A stretch of DNA of 64,000 nucleotides from Frankiaceae bacterium. Its GTDB lineage: Bacteria; Actinomycetota; Actinomycetes; BP-191. Positions 55,782-64,000 of this stretch are shown here, piece after piece. The stretch spans positions 1 through 64,000 of the forward strand of contig DATMES010000063.1 in assembly GCA_035556555.1 (NCBI GenBank). The letters are read 5' to 3'. The notes below the pieces were generated by a model. It made no database searches. It was not told the DNA's origin and saw only the letters and a program-made list of their open reading frames with translations. Position 1 is the stretch's first letter. Each line of letters begins with the position of its first letter. The translations under genes and the position numbers were made by a program.

Positions 55782-56789
55782 TCAGCGGCCGAGGCCGGCC
55801 GCGTTGACGGTCGGGACGGGGACCCGGTCGAGCAGCTCCGTGACGATGTCGAGCTGGCCGCGCCGGCGGATGACCGCCTCCTGCTTCAGCAGGACGCGGT
55901 GGGCCAGCACGGACGGCGCCACCCGCTTGACGTCGTCCGGCGTCACGAACGGCCTGCCCTCCGCCGCGGCGAACGCGCGCCCGGCGCGGACCAGGGCCAG
56001 CGAGCCGCGGGGGCTCGCACCGAGACGCACGTCGTCGTGGTCGCGGGTCGCCGCGGCGAGGCGTACGGCGTAGGAGTGGAGCTGCGTGTCGACGTGGATG
56101 CCGTGCGCGTAGGCGATGAGGCGCTCCAGCTCAGGCAGCGTGAGCACCGGGGACAGCGAGTCGGGGGAGACGCGGCGCTGCTCGCCCTGCAGCACGCGGA
56201 CCTCGGCGGCCTCGTCGGGGTAGCCCACCTTGATCCGCATGAGGAAGCGGTCGAGCTGCGCCTCGGGGAGCGGGTACGTCCCGTCGTGGTCGATGGGGTT
56301 CTGCGTCGCGACCACCATGAACGGGCGCGGCACGTCGTACGGCTTCCCCTCGCTCGTGACGCGCAGCTCCTCCATGACCTCGAGCAGCGCGGACTGCGTC
56401 TTCGGGGTCGCGCGGTTGATCTCGTCGGCGATGACGAGGTTGGCGAAGACGGCCCCGCGATGGAACTCGAAGTCGTTGTCCGCCTGGTTGTAGACGACGC
56501 TGCCGACGACGTCGCTGGGCAGCAGGTCGGGGGTGAACTGGATGCGGCCCAGCTTGCCGTCGACGCTGCGGCACAGCGAACGCGCCAGGCTGGTCTTGCC
56601 GAGGCCGGGGACGTCCTCGATGAGGAGGTGCCCCTCGGCGAGCAGGCAGACGATGGCCATACGTACGACGTCACGCTTGCCCTGGATGACCAGCTCGATG
56701 TTGTCCTCGAGCCGTTCGATCGCCTCGGCGGCCTCCGTCGCCTCCGGCGCCGGGTCCGCGACGTACGCGGCAGTGCCCACGTCAGTCAC
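55782..56789 (-). CDS. MoxR-family AAA+ ATPase
   Basis: 335 aa. Walker A is in EDVPGLGKTSLARSL (about 58-72), Walker B VIADEINRA (about 119-127), sensor VVATQNPIDHDGTYPLPEAQ (about 158-177). MoxR ATPases act as chaperones for proteins with vWA domains, here presumably the DUF58 gene product. GTG start 18 nt after the fibronectin-III gene. Confidence 0.92.
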   Translation of the reverse strand: MTDVGTAAYVADPAPEATEAAEAIERLEDNIELVIQGKRDVVRMAIVCLLAEGHLLIEDVPGLGKTSLARSLCRSVDGKLGRIQFTPDLLPSDVVGSVVYNQADNDFEFHRGAVFANLVIADEINRATPKTQSALLEVMEELRVTSEGKPYDVPRPFMVVATQNPIDHDGTYPLPEAQLDRFLMRIKVGYPDEAAEVRVLQGEQRRVSPDSLSPVLTLPELERLIAYAHGIHVDTQLHSYAVRLAAATRDHDDVRLGASPRGSLALVRAGRAFAAAEGRPFVTPDDVKRVAPSVLAHRVLLKQEAVIRRRGQLDIVTELLDRVPVPTVNAAGLGR

Positions 56790-56807
56790 CGCGGGGAGAT
56801 CCCTTCG

Positions 56808-59441
56808 TCACTGGAACCTGATGTGCGGCGACTCATGGCCGTTGGCCGTCACCCACACGGCCTGGCCGTTGCGGGCGTGCGAGCACTGCTGGCTCGTGTG
56901 CGAGCCGGAGGCGCCGACCTGCACCGTGTAGGTGCGCCAGTTGGGCGTGTCCTCGTCGGAACAGCTGATCGCCACGGGGCCGGCGGGGAAGTCGAACAGG
57001 CGCACGACGATGTAGTAGCACTCGCCGGAGCCGATCGTGCACGGCCCCTGGTAGCCGCCGACGCTGACCTCGACCCGCGGCGGCGGGTCGTTGGTGCGCA
57101 CCTGCGTGGAGGTCTCGTTGCCCTGGCCGTACCCGTTGCTCGCGGTCGCGGTCACGGTGTAGGTGCGGCGGTACTCGAGGCCGCCGACGTCGACGGTGAC
57201 GCTGGAGTCGCAGCCGCCCTGCCACCGCAGCGCCCCGTCGAACGACACCCGGCACTCGGCCGGCCCACTGTCGTGGCGGTTGACCCCGAACGACACCCGC
57301 ACCGTGCGGTCGCCGACGAGCGACGCCGACACCTGGCCGACCTCGGGCGCGCGCCCCGGCGCGGCCTGCGCGGTGGCGGCGGCGCCGTCGAGGCGCCCGC
57401 CGCCGCTCCCGTCGTCGGTGCGTGCGAGGACTGTGAAGGTGTACGTCGTGCCGTTGCGCAGGCCGGTGTACGACGCCGCCTCCGTCGTGACCTCGGTCGT
57501 CGTGCCGTCGTCCTGCCGCGTCACGGCGTAGTGGAGGAGCCGTCCGCCGTGGACAGCGGGCGTCGCCCACGTCAGGTCGATGCGGCCGTCGGAAGGCCGC
57601 GCCGTGAGGCTGACCGGGGCGTCGGCGGCGCGCCAGAAGAGTGCCTGCGCGGGCGACTGCGCGGTGGGCCCGACGCGGCCGGCGTCGTTGCGCGCGCGGA
57701 CCGTGACGCCGTACCGCACGCCGTACTGCAGGCCGTCGGCGGCCGTGAACGCGGTGGCGCGCGCGCCGGCCGCTGCCTGCCTGGTCACGGCGAAGCCGTC
57801 GGCGGTCAGCGTGACGTCGTACCCCGCGATCTCGTGGCCTTCGCCGCTGGCGGCGGTCCACGACGCGACGATCCGCGCGGCGCCCGGGTTGGCGGCGGTG
57901 CCGGGGACGCTCGTCACACCCGGAGTCCCGGGGGCGCCCGGCACGTCGGCACTCGGCGTGACGATGCCGGTGCGCGTCCGCGGCCCCGCTCCCGCCGCGC
58001 TGACGGCGGACACCCAGAAGACATAGTTGGAGCCGTTGCGGAGGCCGCTGACCTCCGCCGACCTGCTGGGGCCGGACGCCCGCGCCGTCGCGATCGGCGG
58101 GCCGTCCCTGACGACGTCGGCGTCGTACGCCTCGATCACGTAGCGCTCGACGACCGCGCCGTTGGGCACGGGCGCCGTCCACGTCACGGTGACCGTCGCG
58201 TTGCCAGGCCATCCGGTGACGTTGCGCGGGGCGAGCGGCCGGATCGGCTTCCGCGGCCCCGCCACGACCGGCGGCGCGGGCGCCGGCGCCTGCGGGACGG
58301 GCAGCGTCGGCGCCGGGGTGGCCTTCGGCGAAGGCTTCGGCTTCTCCCGCTTGGGCGGGCCGGGCACGCGGACCTCGTTGAGGTCGATCGGGTCGGAGAT
58401 CGCGCCACCGGCGTCCACGACGAGCGTCGTGCCGTTGGAGCCGTCGACGTAGACGTGGCCGTCGGGCTCGTTCGCCACGGCCGCCCCGGGTATGGGCGCC
58501 GAGCTCGACCGGACACGGCCGGTGTCGCGGTTGAGCGTCACCACGGGCCCGGTCCCCGACGGCGCCAGGACGACCGTCGGTCCGTTGACGTGCGGGACCT
58601 GGAACGGGCCCTTCCCTGCCACCGCGATGCGTTCGGCCCGGGTGGCCGTCGCGCGCGTCACGCCCGCGACGAGCAGCGACGAGCCGTCGAGCGCCACGAT
58701 CTCGCCGCCGGTGCTCGCGGGGGCGAGCTTCGCGTCGTCGGGGAGGTCGACCGCGAGCCGTACCGCCTTGCCGAGACCCTTGGCCGTGACGCCGTACGCC
58801 GAGTCGGACCTGGTGTCGACCGCGACAGGACGGCCGTCGACGAGGACCAGGCGGCTGCTCCGGCTCGGCAGGACGCCCTTGCAGTGGGGCAGCACCGCGG
58901 CCGCCGCGACCCAGCAGATCCGTCCGTCGTCGCGGCCGGTCACCCAGACCGTGCCGTCGGGCTGCGCGACCGCCTCGCCGATCGGCGTGCCGATCGTCAC
59001 GCTGTCGGGCCGCAGCGAGGTCAGCCGGCGTACGACGCCCGCCTCCTTGTAGACGAGCACCGAGAACTCGGCGGCGCGCAACTGTGCGGGCATCTCCGCC
59101 GGGCTGTCGGTCAGGCGGGTGTCGTGCACGAGGTCGCTGCCGCGGACCACGTCGAGGACTCCAGGACCGACACCGACGACGGCCTGCCTGCCGGAGGCGA
59201 CGTCGGTGATCCCCTTGTCGAACTCGCCCGTACGAGCGTCCGCTCGCCGCGCACCGCCGTCGACGTGGAACGCCGCCCGCAGCGACTCGACGAAGACCCA
59301 GTGGCCGTCGCGGCGGAACGTGAAGCCCTTCGGCGGGGCACCCGCGCCGACGAGCGCGACCACGACCAGGGACAGCACGGTGGTCAGCGCGGCGCTCACG
59401 GCCACGATCCGGCCGGGACGGCCTGATCGGAGCAGTCGCAT
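56808..59441 (-). CDS. Membrane-anchored protein with fibronectin type III domains
   Basis: 877 aa. An N-terminal membrane anchor or signal (RIVAVSAALTTVLSLVVVAL, about 11-30), a region with weak propeller-like repeats (about 35-370), a Pro/Lys-rich linker (KPKPSPKATPAPTLP, about 375-390), then several fibronectin-III repeats (about 410-800) and a Cys-containing C-terminal domain (CTIGSGECYY). ATG at 59441 has GGGGGA upstream. First gene of the FN3-MoxR-DUF58-transglutaminase unit, whose cell-envelope role is inferred. Confidence 0.82.
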   Translation of the reverse strand: MRLLRSGRPGRIVAVSAALTTVLSLVVVALVGAGAPPKGFTFRRDGHWVFVESLRAAFHVDGGARRADARTGEFDKGITDVASGRQAVVGVGPGVLDVVRGSDLVHDTRLTDSPAEMPAQLRAAEFSVLVYKEAGVVRRLTSLRPDSVTIGTPIGEAVAQPDGTVWVTGRDDGRICWVAAAAVLPHCKGVLPSRSSRLVLVDGRPVAVDTRSDSAYGVTAKGLGKAVRLAVDLPDDAKLAPASTGGEIVALDGSSLLVAGVTRATATRAERIAVAGKGPFQVPHVNGPTVVLAPSGTGPVVTLNRDTGRVRSSSAPIPGAAVANEPDGHVYVDGSNGTTLVVDAGGAISDPIDLNEVRVPGPPKREKPKPSPKATPAPTLPVPQAPAPAPPVVAGPRKPIRPLAPRNVTGWPGNATVTVTWTAPVPNGAVVERYVIEAYDADVVRDGPPIATARASGPSRSAEVSGLRNGSNYVFWVSAVSAAGAGPRTRTGIVTPSADVPGAPGTPGVTSVPGTAANPGAARIVASWTAASGEGHEIAGYDVTLTADGFAVTRQAAAGARATAFTAADGLQYGVRYGVTVRARNDAGRVGPTAQSPAQALFWRAADAPVSLTARPSDGRIDLTWATPAVHGGRLLHYAVTRQDDGTTTEVTTEAASYTGLRNGTTYTFTVLARTDDGSGGGRLDGAAATAQAAPGRAPEVGQVSASLVGDRTVRVSFGVNRHDSGPAECRVSFDGALRWQGGCDSSVTVDVGGLEYRRTYTVTATASNGYGQGNETSTQVRTNDPPPRVEVSVGGYQGPCTIGSGECYYIVVRLFDFPAGPVAISCSDEDTPNWRTYTVQVGASGSHTSQQCSHARNGQAVWVTANGHESPHIRFQ

Positions 59442-59534
59442 CGCAGTCCCCCTTGCGGACACGGGCCGTCCATGTGGCGCTCGAACCTTCGAGCCCGCTA
59501 TTACAGCACAGCCGTTCGCGTCTGCCGGGCGGAA

Positions 59535-60088
59535 CTACGCTGGTCGTGGGCTCACCGGTGCCACGGAGACCAGGCGCAGCAGCCCGCACAGCCCCTCGTA
59601 CCGGCCGCCCGGCACCACGCACTCGTCGCTCTGCCGCTCGAGAGCCTTGGTGAGCTGAGTCGTGCTCGCCCCGGAGAGCGCCCAGCCCAGCGGGGCGCTC
59701 ACCCCGGGCTCGGTCGAGGGGGCGATCAGGACGACGCCGTCCGGCAGCACGCCGCGACCTTCTGAACGGCCGCGTCGCATTCCGACGGGGCCGCCATGGG
59801 GCACACGTCCGCGAAGGCATGGCTGACACGCTGCAGCTGAGCCGCGGAGTCGCCGAGCACCGCCTTGGCGCCCAGTCCCACGAGGGGGACCAGCAGCTCG
59901 GGGGTCTCGTCGGACGGGCGGACCACCACGTCGGAGCGGGTCGCGTCCTCGAGGTACGCGACGAGCGGGACGACGATCGTCCCGCCCTTGGCGTTGTGGG
60001 CCTGGACGAGCGCCGCCACGTCGGGCGCGATGTCGGCGAGCGTCCCGATCCCGGACGCCTCGGCATGGCCGCCGTCGAGAGACGCACC
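59535..60088 (-). pseudogene. Frameshifted, 5'-truncated gene remnant
   Basis: Two reading frames join near 59755 as one protein: the first part (from about 60088) runs TLADIAPDVAALVQAHNAKG to ECDAAVQKVA, the second continues VLPDGVVLIAPSTEPG to SPRPA. A single-base indel in GTCGCGGCGTGCTG breaks the frame. A stop stands at 60089-60091 and no good start follows, so the 5' end is missing too. Family not recognised. Confidence 0.55.
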
Positions 60089-60096
60089 CTAGGAGG

Positions 60097-60268
60097 GCTT
60101 GGCGAAACGCCGCGCATGATCACGTGCGGTGACGGCGTCTGGGTCGGCTCCGCAACCGGGTTGCGGGCCGTGCGGGGAAAAGACGCAGATCGCACCCCGG
60201 TCAAAGCAAAGGCGCTCACCTGGGACACGGCCGGTCACGCTCGGCCACATCAGGCCGTTTCGCCAAGC
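60097..60268. repeat. Intergenic segment with 13-bp terminal inverted repeats and repeat copy C
   Basis: GCTTGGCGAAACG (60097-60109) is mirrored by CGTTTCGCCAAGC (60256-60268). Inside, at 60151-60181, is the third copy of the 31-bp 3'-flanking repeat, on the minus strand and just 3' of the yceH gene. Perfect 13-bp ends around a 146-bp interior suggest a small mobile or structured element. Confidence 0.65.
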
Positions 60269-60272
60269 GCTA

Positions 60273-60914
60273 CTAGTCCTCACCCCTGCCGGCAAGGCCC
60301 GTGACGATCGTGCGCAGGTCGGCCACCTCCGTACGCAACGCGGCCACCTCGCGCGCCAGCTCAGCCACGCTCGGCGGGCGCTCGCCGTCGGCGCGCTCCG
60401 CGGGCGGCGGCGCGGCCGCCAGGTCGCGCGGTACGAGGGCGTCGGCGTAGCGCGCCTCCTTGCGGCCAGGCTGGCGCTCGAGCCGTACGACCAGCGGCTC
60501 GGCCCGCGACGCCAGTCCATCGAGGACGGACTCGACCTCCTCCACCGACGCGAACGACTGCATCCGATCGGTCCGCGCCCGCAGCTCGCCCGCCGTCTGC
60601 GGGCCGCGCAACAGCAGGACGGCGAGCAGCGCGACCTCGGGCGCCGACAGGCCGAGAGCAGGGCCGAGCAGGTGCTCGTGCTTGTCCGCCCGCTCGCCGG
60701 TCCGGTGGGTGGTGCGCAGGAACCCGTTCTCCCGCAACGACCTCACGGCGAGCCGGACAGTGGCCGTGTCGTACGACACCACGGGGTCGCGGCTGGTCGT
60801 CTGGTTGCACGCGGCGACGAGCGCGTTGTCGGTGAGCGGGTACGCCTGCGGCGTCAGCAGCTGCTTCTCGACGAGGCACCCGAGGACGCGACCCTCGGCG
60901 AACGACAGCTCCAC
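60273..60914 (-). CDS. YceH family protein (DUF480)
   Basis: 213 aa. It begins ELSFAEGRVLGCLVEKQLL, with TPQAYPLTDNALVAACNQT (about 21-39), then a second winged-helix half (LRGPQTAGELRARTDRM) and a C-terminal coiled coil (VAELAREVAALRTEVADLR). DUF480 proteins are tandem winged-helix proteins of unknown role. GTG start; stop followed by TAGCGCTT and repeat copy C. Confidence 0.9.
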   Translation of the reverse strand: MELSFAEGRVLGCLVEKQLLTPQAYPLTDNALVAACNQTTSRDPVVSYDTATVRLAVRSLRENGFLRTTHRTGERADKHEHLLGPALGLSAPEVALLAVLLLRGPQTAGELRARTDRMQSFASVEEVESVLDGLASRAEPLVVRLERQPGRKEARYADALVPRDLAAAPPPAERADGERPPSVAELAREVAALRTEVADLRTIVTGLAGRGED

Positions 60915-60931
60915 GGCGCCAACTCTAGGGT

Positions 60932-61492
60932 TCAGCCCGACGCCGCGAGCCGCTGCAGCACGGTCTCGCCGTACTTCGCGGGATCGCGCGCGGCCTCGTA
61001 CTCCCCGGTCCACTCGCCCACGCTGATCGTCACCTGGATGGTGAGGGCGCGGCCCGACAGGGAGTACGCCACCTCGCCCACCCCCCACGAACGCTCCACC
61101 GGCCCCGCCGACCACACGCCGCGCGTCAGGACGACCGGCAGCAGGTAGCGCCGCCCCTCCGACAGCGCCAGCGCGGTCATGGGCGGCAGCTCCTCGCGGT
61201 CCGCCTCCGACTCGGCCCGCGCCTCGGCCACCGCGCCGCTGAGCTCGCCGCCCATCCCGCCGAAGATCGTGCGCAGCCCGCGCCCCTGCTCGGCCCGCGC
61301 CTGACGGCCGACGGCGCCGGCCGGTTGCAGGACCACCGCGTCGACCAAGGGCTCCGGGACGTACGGCTGGAGCACGGCGAGAAAGGCGTCGACGTGCGTA
61401 CGCCACCCGCGCCCGCGGCGCTTCCACAGGAAGAAGTTCAGGCCGAGCATCCCGACCATCAAGGCGACCACGTAGGGGCTCACGCGAGGCAT
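60932..61492 (-). CDS. Small membrane-anchored protein
   Basis: 186 aa. One N-terminal membrane helix (YVVALMVGMLGLNFFLW, about 6-22), a basic stretch (KRRGRGW), and a soluble part ending in a predicted beta-sheet (ALTIQVTISVGEWTGEYEAAR). No family recognised. ATG at 61492 or GTG at 61504. Ends 17 nt before the yceH start, so probably cotranscribed. Confidence 0.7.
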   Translation of the reverse strand: MPRVSPYVVALMVGMLGLNFFLWKRRGRGWRTHVDAFLAVLQPYVPEPLVDAVVLQPAGAVGRQARAEQGRGLRTIFGGMGGELSGAVAEARAESEADREELPPMTALALSEGRRYLLPVVLTRGVWSAGPVERSWGVGEVAYSLSGRALTIQVTISVGEWTGEYEAARDPAKYGETVLQRLAASG

Positions 61493-61522
61493 CGTAGGTG
61501 CCACCTGTTACCCTGGACAGGT

Positions 61523-61549
61523 CACGGGAGCGGCGCCGTCGCTCCCGTG
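61523..61549 (+). promoter_or_regulatory. Hairpin in the DEAD-box helicase leader
   Basis: CACGGGAGCG (61523-61532) pairs perfectly with CGCTCCCGTG (61540-61549) around seven bases, about 100 nt before the helicase start. It is followed by a conserved-looking GAAGAAAGACGCTCTCG. Long structured leaders are common on cold-induced helicase genes; regulation here is inferred. Confidence 0.5.
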
Positions 61550-61647
61550 CGGTCGTACCGAAGAAAGACGCTCTCGTCCGGGATCCCCCGCGCTTGCAGC
61601 ACATCGTCGCGGCCTGATCCCCACTCCATGGACGGAGCAACACCCGC

Positions 61648-62865
61648 ATGTCGTCACACCGCCCTGCGCCGCGCGCCCACCGAGGGCCGCGCCGCCCCCA
61701 GCAGTCCCGCCGCGCCCCCGTACGCGTGCAGGCACCGCTGGTCACCAAGGCCCCGATGCCGGCCGCCACGTCGTTCCAGAGCGCCGGCCTCCCCACTCCG
61801 CTGACGCGCCTGCTCACCAACCGCGGCATCACGACGCCGTTCGCGATCCAGGCCGCCGTGCTGCCGGACGCGCTCGCGGGCCACGACGTCCTCGGCCGCG
61901 CGCCGACGGGCTCGGGCAAGACGCTGGCGTTCGGCCTGCCGCTGCTGGCGCGCGTCGCCGGCAAGCAGCGCATGAAGAAGCGCCCCCGCGTGCTCGTCCT
62001 GCTCCCGACGCGCGAGCTCGCCGAGCAGGTCGGCACGGTGCTGGCACCGCTGGGCCAGACGCTGAGCCTGGAGGTCGCCACGGTCTACGGCGGCACGTCG
62101 ATCGGCCGCCAGATCACCCGCCTGGTCCGCGGCGTGGACGTTCTCGTCGCGACGCCGGGTCGTCTCATCGACCTCATGGAACGCGGCGCGGTCAGCCTCG
62201 ACAGCATCGAGATCGCCGTGCTCGACGAGGCCGACCACCTCTGCGACCTCGGCTTCCTCCCGGTCATGAAGCAGCTGCTCGACCTGGTGCCGGCGGGCGG
62301 GCAGCGGATGCTGTTCTCCGCGACGCTGGACGGCGCGGTGGACGTCCTCGTCCGCCGCTACCTGAACGAGCCCGTGCTCGTCGAGGTCGACGCCCCCGAG
62401 ACCGACACCGAGCCGGTGACGCACCGCCTGGTCGACGTCCGCAGCCGCGACGACAAGCCGGCCGCCATCGCCGACCTGGTGCGCGGGCTGAGCCGCTCGA
62501 TCGTGTTCGTCCGTACGAAGCACGGCGCCGACCGCCTCGCGAAGCAGCTGTCACGCCACGGCGTCGACGCGGGCTCGCTGCACGGCGGGCTCGCGCAGAA
62601 CGCGCGCACGCGCGCGCTGGCGGCGTTCAGCGAGGGTCGTTCACGCGTGCTCGTCGCGACCGACGTCGCGGCGCGCGGGCTGCACGTGGACGGCATCGAG
62701 CTGGTCATCCACGCGGACCTGCCGACGGAGTCGAAGGTGTTCTCGCACCGCTCGGGCCGTACGGGCCGCGCGGGCGCCACGGGCGAGGTCGTCACGCTGG
62801 TGCTCCCCGAGGAGACCGGCAGCGCCCGCCGCCTGCTCGCGCAGGCTCAGGTCAGCGCGGCGTAG
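61648..62865 (+). CDS. DEAD-box RNA helicase
   Basis: 405 aa ATP-dependent RNA helicase. Motif I is APTGSGKT (about 84-91), Ia PTRELAEQ, II DEAD (about 193-196), III SAT, then the second RecA lobe with VATDVAARGLHVDG and HRSGRTGRAG. The basic N-terminal 40 residues (RPAPRAHRGPRRPQQSRR) are probably an RNA-binding extension. ATG with GGACGGAG about 10 nt upstream. Confidence 0.93.
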   Translation: MSSHRPAPRAHRGPRRPQQSRRAPVRVQAPLVTKAPMPAATSFQSAGLPTPLTRLLTNRGITTPFAIQAAVLPDALAGHDVLGRAPTGSGKTLAFGLPLLARVAGKQRMKKRPRVLVLLPTRELAEQVGTVLAPLGQTLSLEVATVYGGTSIGRQITRLVRGVDVLVATPGRLIDLMERGAVSLDSIEIAVLDEADHLCDLGFLPVMKQLLDLVPAGGQRMLFSATLDGAVDVLVRRYLNEPVLVEVDAPETDTEPVTHRLVDVRSRDDKPAAIADLVRGLSRSIVFVRTKHGADRLAKQLSRHGVDAGSLHGGLAQNARTRALAAFSEGRSRVLVATDVAARGLHVDGIELVIHADLPTESKVFSHRSGRTGRAGATGEVVTLVLPEETGSARRLLAQAQVSAA

Positions 62866-62929
62866 CGCTCACCCGAAGATCCAGTACGGCAGGGAGGACC
62901 GGCAGGCGCGGCGCCGAAGTACGGGCGCC

Positions 62930-63409
62930 ATGAGGGGACGCCTGCTGGTCATCGCCGTCGCGGCCGCGCTCTGCGCGACGCCCGCTACCGCCGCGCCGAC
63001 GTCGTGCCGGTCCGTCGCCGACGAGGACTCGCCGGGTCCAGCTTCGTCGCTGGACATCCGCCGCGTGGACGTCGCGGAGGGCAAGAAGACCGTCGTGGTG
63101 GTGCTGACGCTCGACACCACCGACCCGGGCGGCGAGCCCGCGCGGGTGCTCGGCTACCGCTGGCGGGTGCGGGTCACCACCGCCGGGACGACGCGCACGT
63201 TCGAACGCCGTCGCGACGCCGGGCCCGCCGACACCTACCGGTACGCCGTCGATGGTGGCCGGACCTCGGTGACCGCGTCCGAGACGAGGACCCAGATCAA
63301 GTGGGTCGTACCGCGGTCCGCGCTCCCCGAGCTGCGCAAGCCGAAGGTCCGCCTCTGTGCGTTCGCCGACACCACCGTTGCGGGGACGACCGCGGACAGC
63401 GCGTCCTGA
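62930..63409 (+). CDS. Small secreted protein
   Basis: 159 aa with a clear Sec signal (MRGRLLVIAVAAALCATPATAA, cleavage near residue 22 or 23). The rest is predicted beta-rich with two Cys (about 26 and 143) that may pair. No family recognised. It ends one base before the convergent gene's stop. Confidence 0.7.
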   Translation: MRGRLLVIAVAAALCATPATAAPTSCRSVADEDSPGPASSLDIRRVDVAEGKKTVVVVLTLDTTDPGGEPARVLGYRWRVRVTTAGTTRTFERRRDAGPADTYRYAVDGGRTSVTASETRTQIKWVVPRSALPELRKPKVRLCAFADTTVAGTTADSAS

Positions 63410-63410
63410 C

Positions 63411-63995
63411 CTACCAGTCGCAGTGCACGTGGCCCTGGTGGCCGCCGTACGGGTCGTAGCGAGGGTGGAAGATCCGCGCCGCGCCGAACGCCCTGCAGGC
63501 GTCGAGCACGAGGCCGTACGACGACCCGCGGCTGACGTGCGCGCCGTTCACCCAGCTGATGTCGATGGCGCGGCCCGAGTAGTGCAGCGACCCGCGCGAG
63601 TGGCTGCCGCCGGCGATCTCGCTGACGGTGACGCGGCCGACGGCGCCCATGCGCCGCAGCGCCTTGAGCATCCGCCGGTCGAGCGTCGTGAACCCTCCAG
63701 GCGCGTTCTGGTACGCCGACCGCCGGGCCAGCTGACCCTCCGACACGTCGACGACGTTGGCCTTGGAGTGCGCCTGGTCGAGGACCCCGGAGACGTGCGT
63801 GGTCTCGAGCGTGATGCTGCCGTCGGCGCGGATGTCGAGGGCGATGTCACGCGCGTTCTCCGGCGCGACGGTCTGGCTCCACTTCGCGCTGATGCCGGAC
63901 GCGTGGTCGGCGTCGGCGGGCTTGACGACCCGCATCGGGTACGACGCCACGGCACCCGGCCGGAACGACACGCGGTACGCCGTGCTCGTCGTCAT
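63411..63995 (-). CDS. M15-type peptidase-like protein (D-Ala-D-Ala carboxypeptidase fold)
   Basis: 194 aa. Zinc-site pattern H-x6-D in LHYSGRAIDISW (about 138-149) and the closing HVHCDW (about 189-194), as in M15/VanY-like peptidases that act on cell-wall peptides. No signal peptide is present after ATG at 63995, which is five bases from the window edge, so an upstream start outside the window is possible. Confidence 0.7.
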   Translation of the reverse strand: MTTSTAYRVSFRPGAVASYPMRVVKPADADHASGISAKWSQTVAPENARDIALDIRADGSITLETTHVSGVLDQAHSKANVVDVSEGQLARRSAYQNAPGGFTTLDRRMLKALRRMGAVGRVTVSEIAGGSHSRGSLHYSGRAIDISWVNGAHVSRGSSYGLVLDACRAFGAARIFHPRYDPYGGHQGHVHCDW

Positions 63996-64000
63996 GCGGC

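Noticed and set aside
54540-59426. A 1628-aa plus-strand frame across DUF58, MoxR and FN3 genes
   Set aside because: Antisense to three recognised genes; no domain of its own.

Overview
The window is high-GC DNA (roughly 70% by eye) with many GTG starts and densely overlapping genes. It carries a WhiB-type iron-sulfur regulator, WXG100-type proteins with an FtsK/EccC-like ATPase, and the futalosine route to menaquinone. Together these point to an actinomycete (Actinomycetota). The order cannot be fixed from sequence alone, although gene content recalls Streptomyces/Frankiales-type chromosomes.

Positions 1-28246 are respiratory and lie almost entirely on the minus strand. A complete 14-gene complex I operon runs nuoA (18819) to nuoN (3883), followed by a polyprenyl diphosphate synthase for the quinone tail. 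A second, partial nuo cluster (A2-B2-C2-H2-I2, the last cut by the window edge) follows and has no D, E, F or G between C2 and H2. Upstream lie a geranylgeranyl-reductase-type flavoprotein, a menaquinone methyltransferase (menG/ubiE) and futalosine-pathway genes mqnX, mqnC and mqnA. Three exported-protein genes (a cupredoxin-beta-propeller protein, a DUF1800 and a DUF1501 protein) sit between mqnA and mqnC in the same tightly packed transcription unit. The locus therefore makes, tailors and uses menaquinone.

About 28262-38888 is an integrated element of roughly 10.6 kb. It has a tyrosine recombinase at the left end, tandem arm-type repeats near both ends, and a duplicated 5' end of mqnA at the two junctions. 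It separates mqnA from a dihydrofolate-reductase-like gene whose stop codon is 2 nt from the mqnA start remnant at the right junction. Cargo is a WhiB-like gene, a small unknown gene, an XRE regulator, a structured non-coding segment with two covarying hairpins and an iteron-like array, a lower-GC four-gene operon (SMC-like ATPase, small middle protein, PD-(D/E)XK nuclease, SPPY DNA methyltransferase) and an AbiE toxin-antitoxin pair. The four-gene operon is the best candidate for an undescribed defence system: it looks like a Lamassu/ABC-three-component module fused in one operon with a DNA methyltransferase.

Positions 39656-59441 hold a CmoB-like methyltransferase, then a compact type VII secretion-like toxin locus: a tandem WXG100 protein, an ATPase with ubiquitin-like and FHA domains at its N-terminus, a second WXG protein, a 1489-residue RHS toxin, a candidate immunity gene and a Ser/Thr kinase. 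Facing it is a fibronectin-III / MoxR / DUF58 / transglutaminase-like operon whose transglutaminase has lost catalytic residues. A 159-bp nested palindrome fills the gap in front of the RHS gene.

The right end (59535-63995) carries a frameshifted gene remnant, a YceH-like protein, a small membrane protein, a DEAD-box helicase with a structured leader, a small secreted protein and an M15-type peptidase-like protein. Several short repeats recur across the window: a 31-bp 3'-flanking repeat (three loci), a 58-bp intergenic repeat (two loci) and a 28-bp spacer repeat inside the nuo operons.
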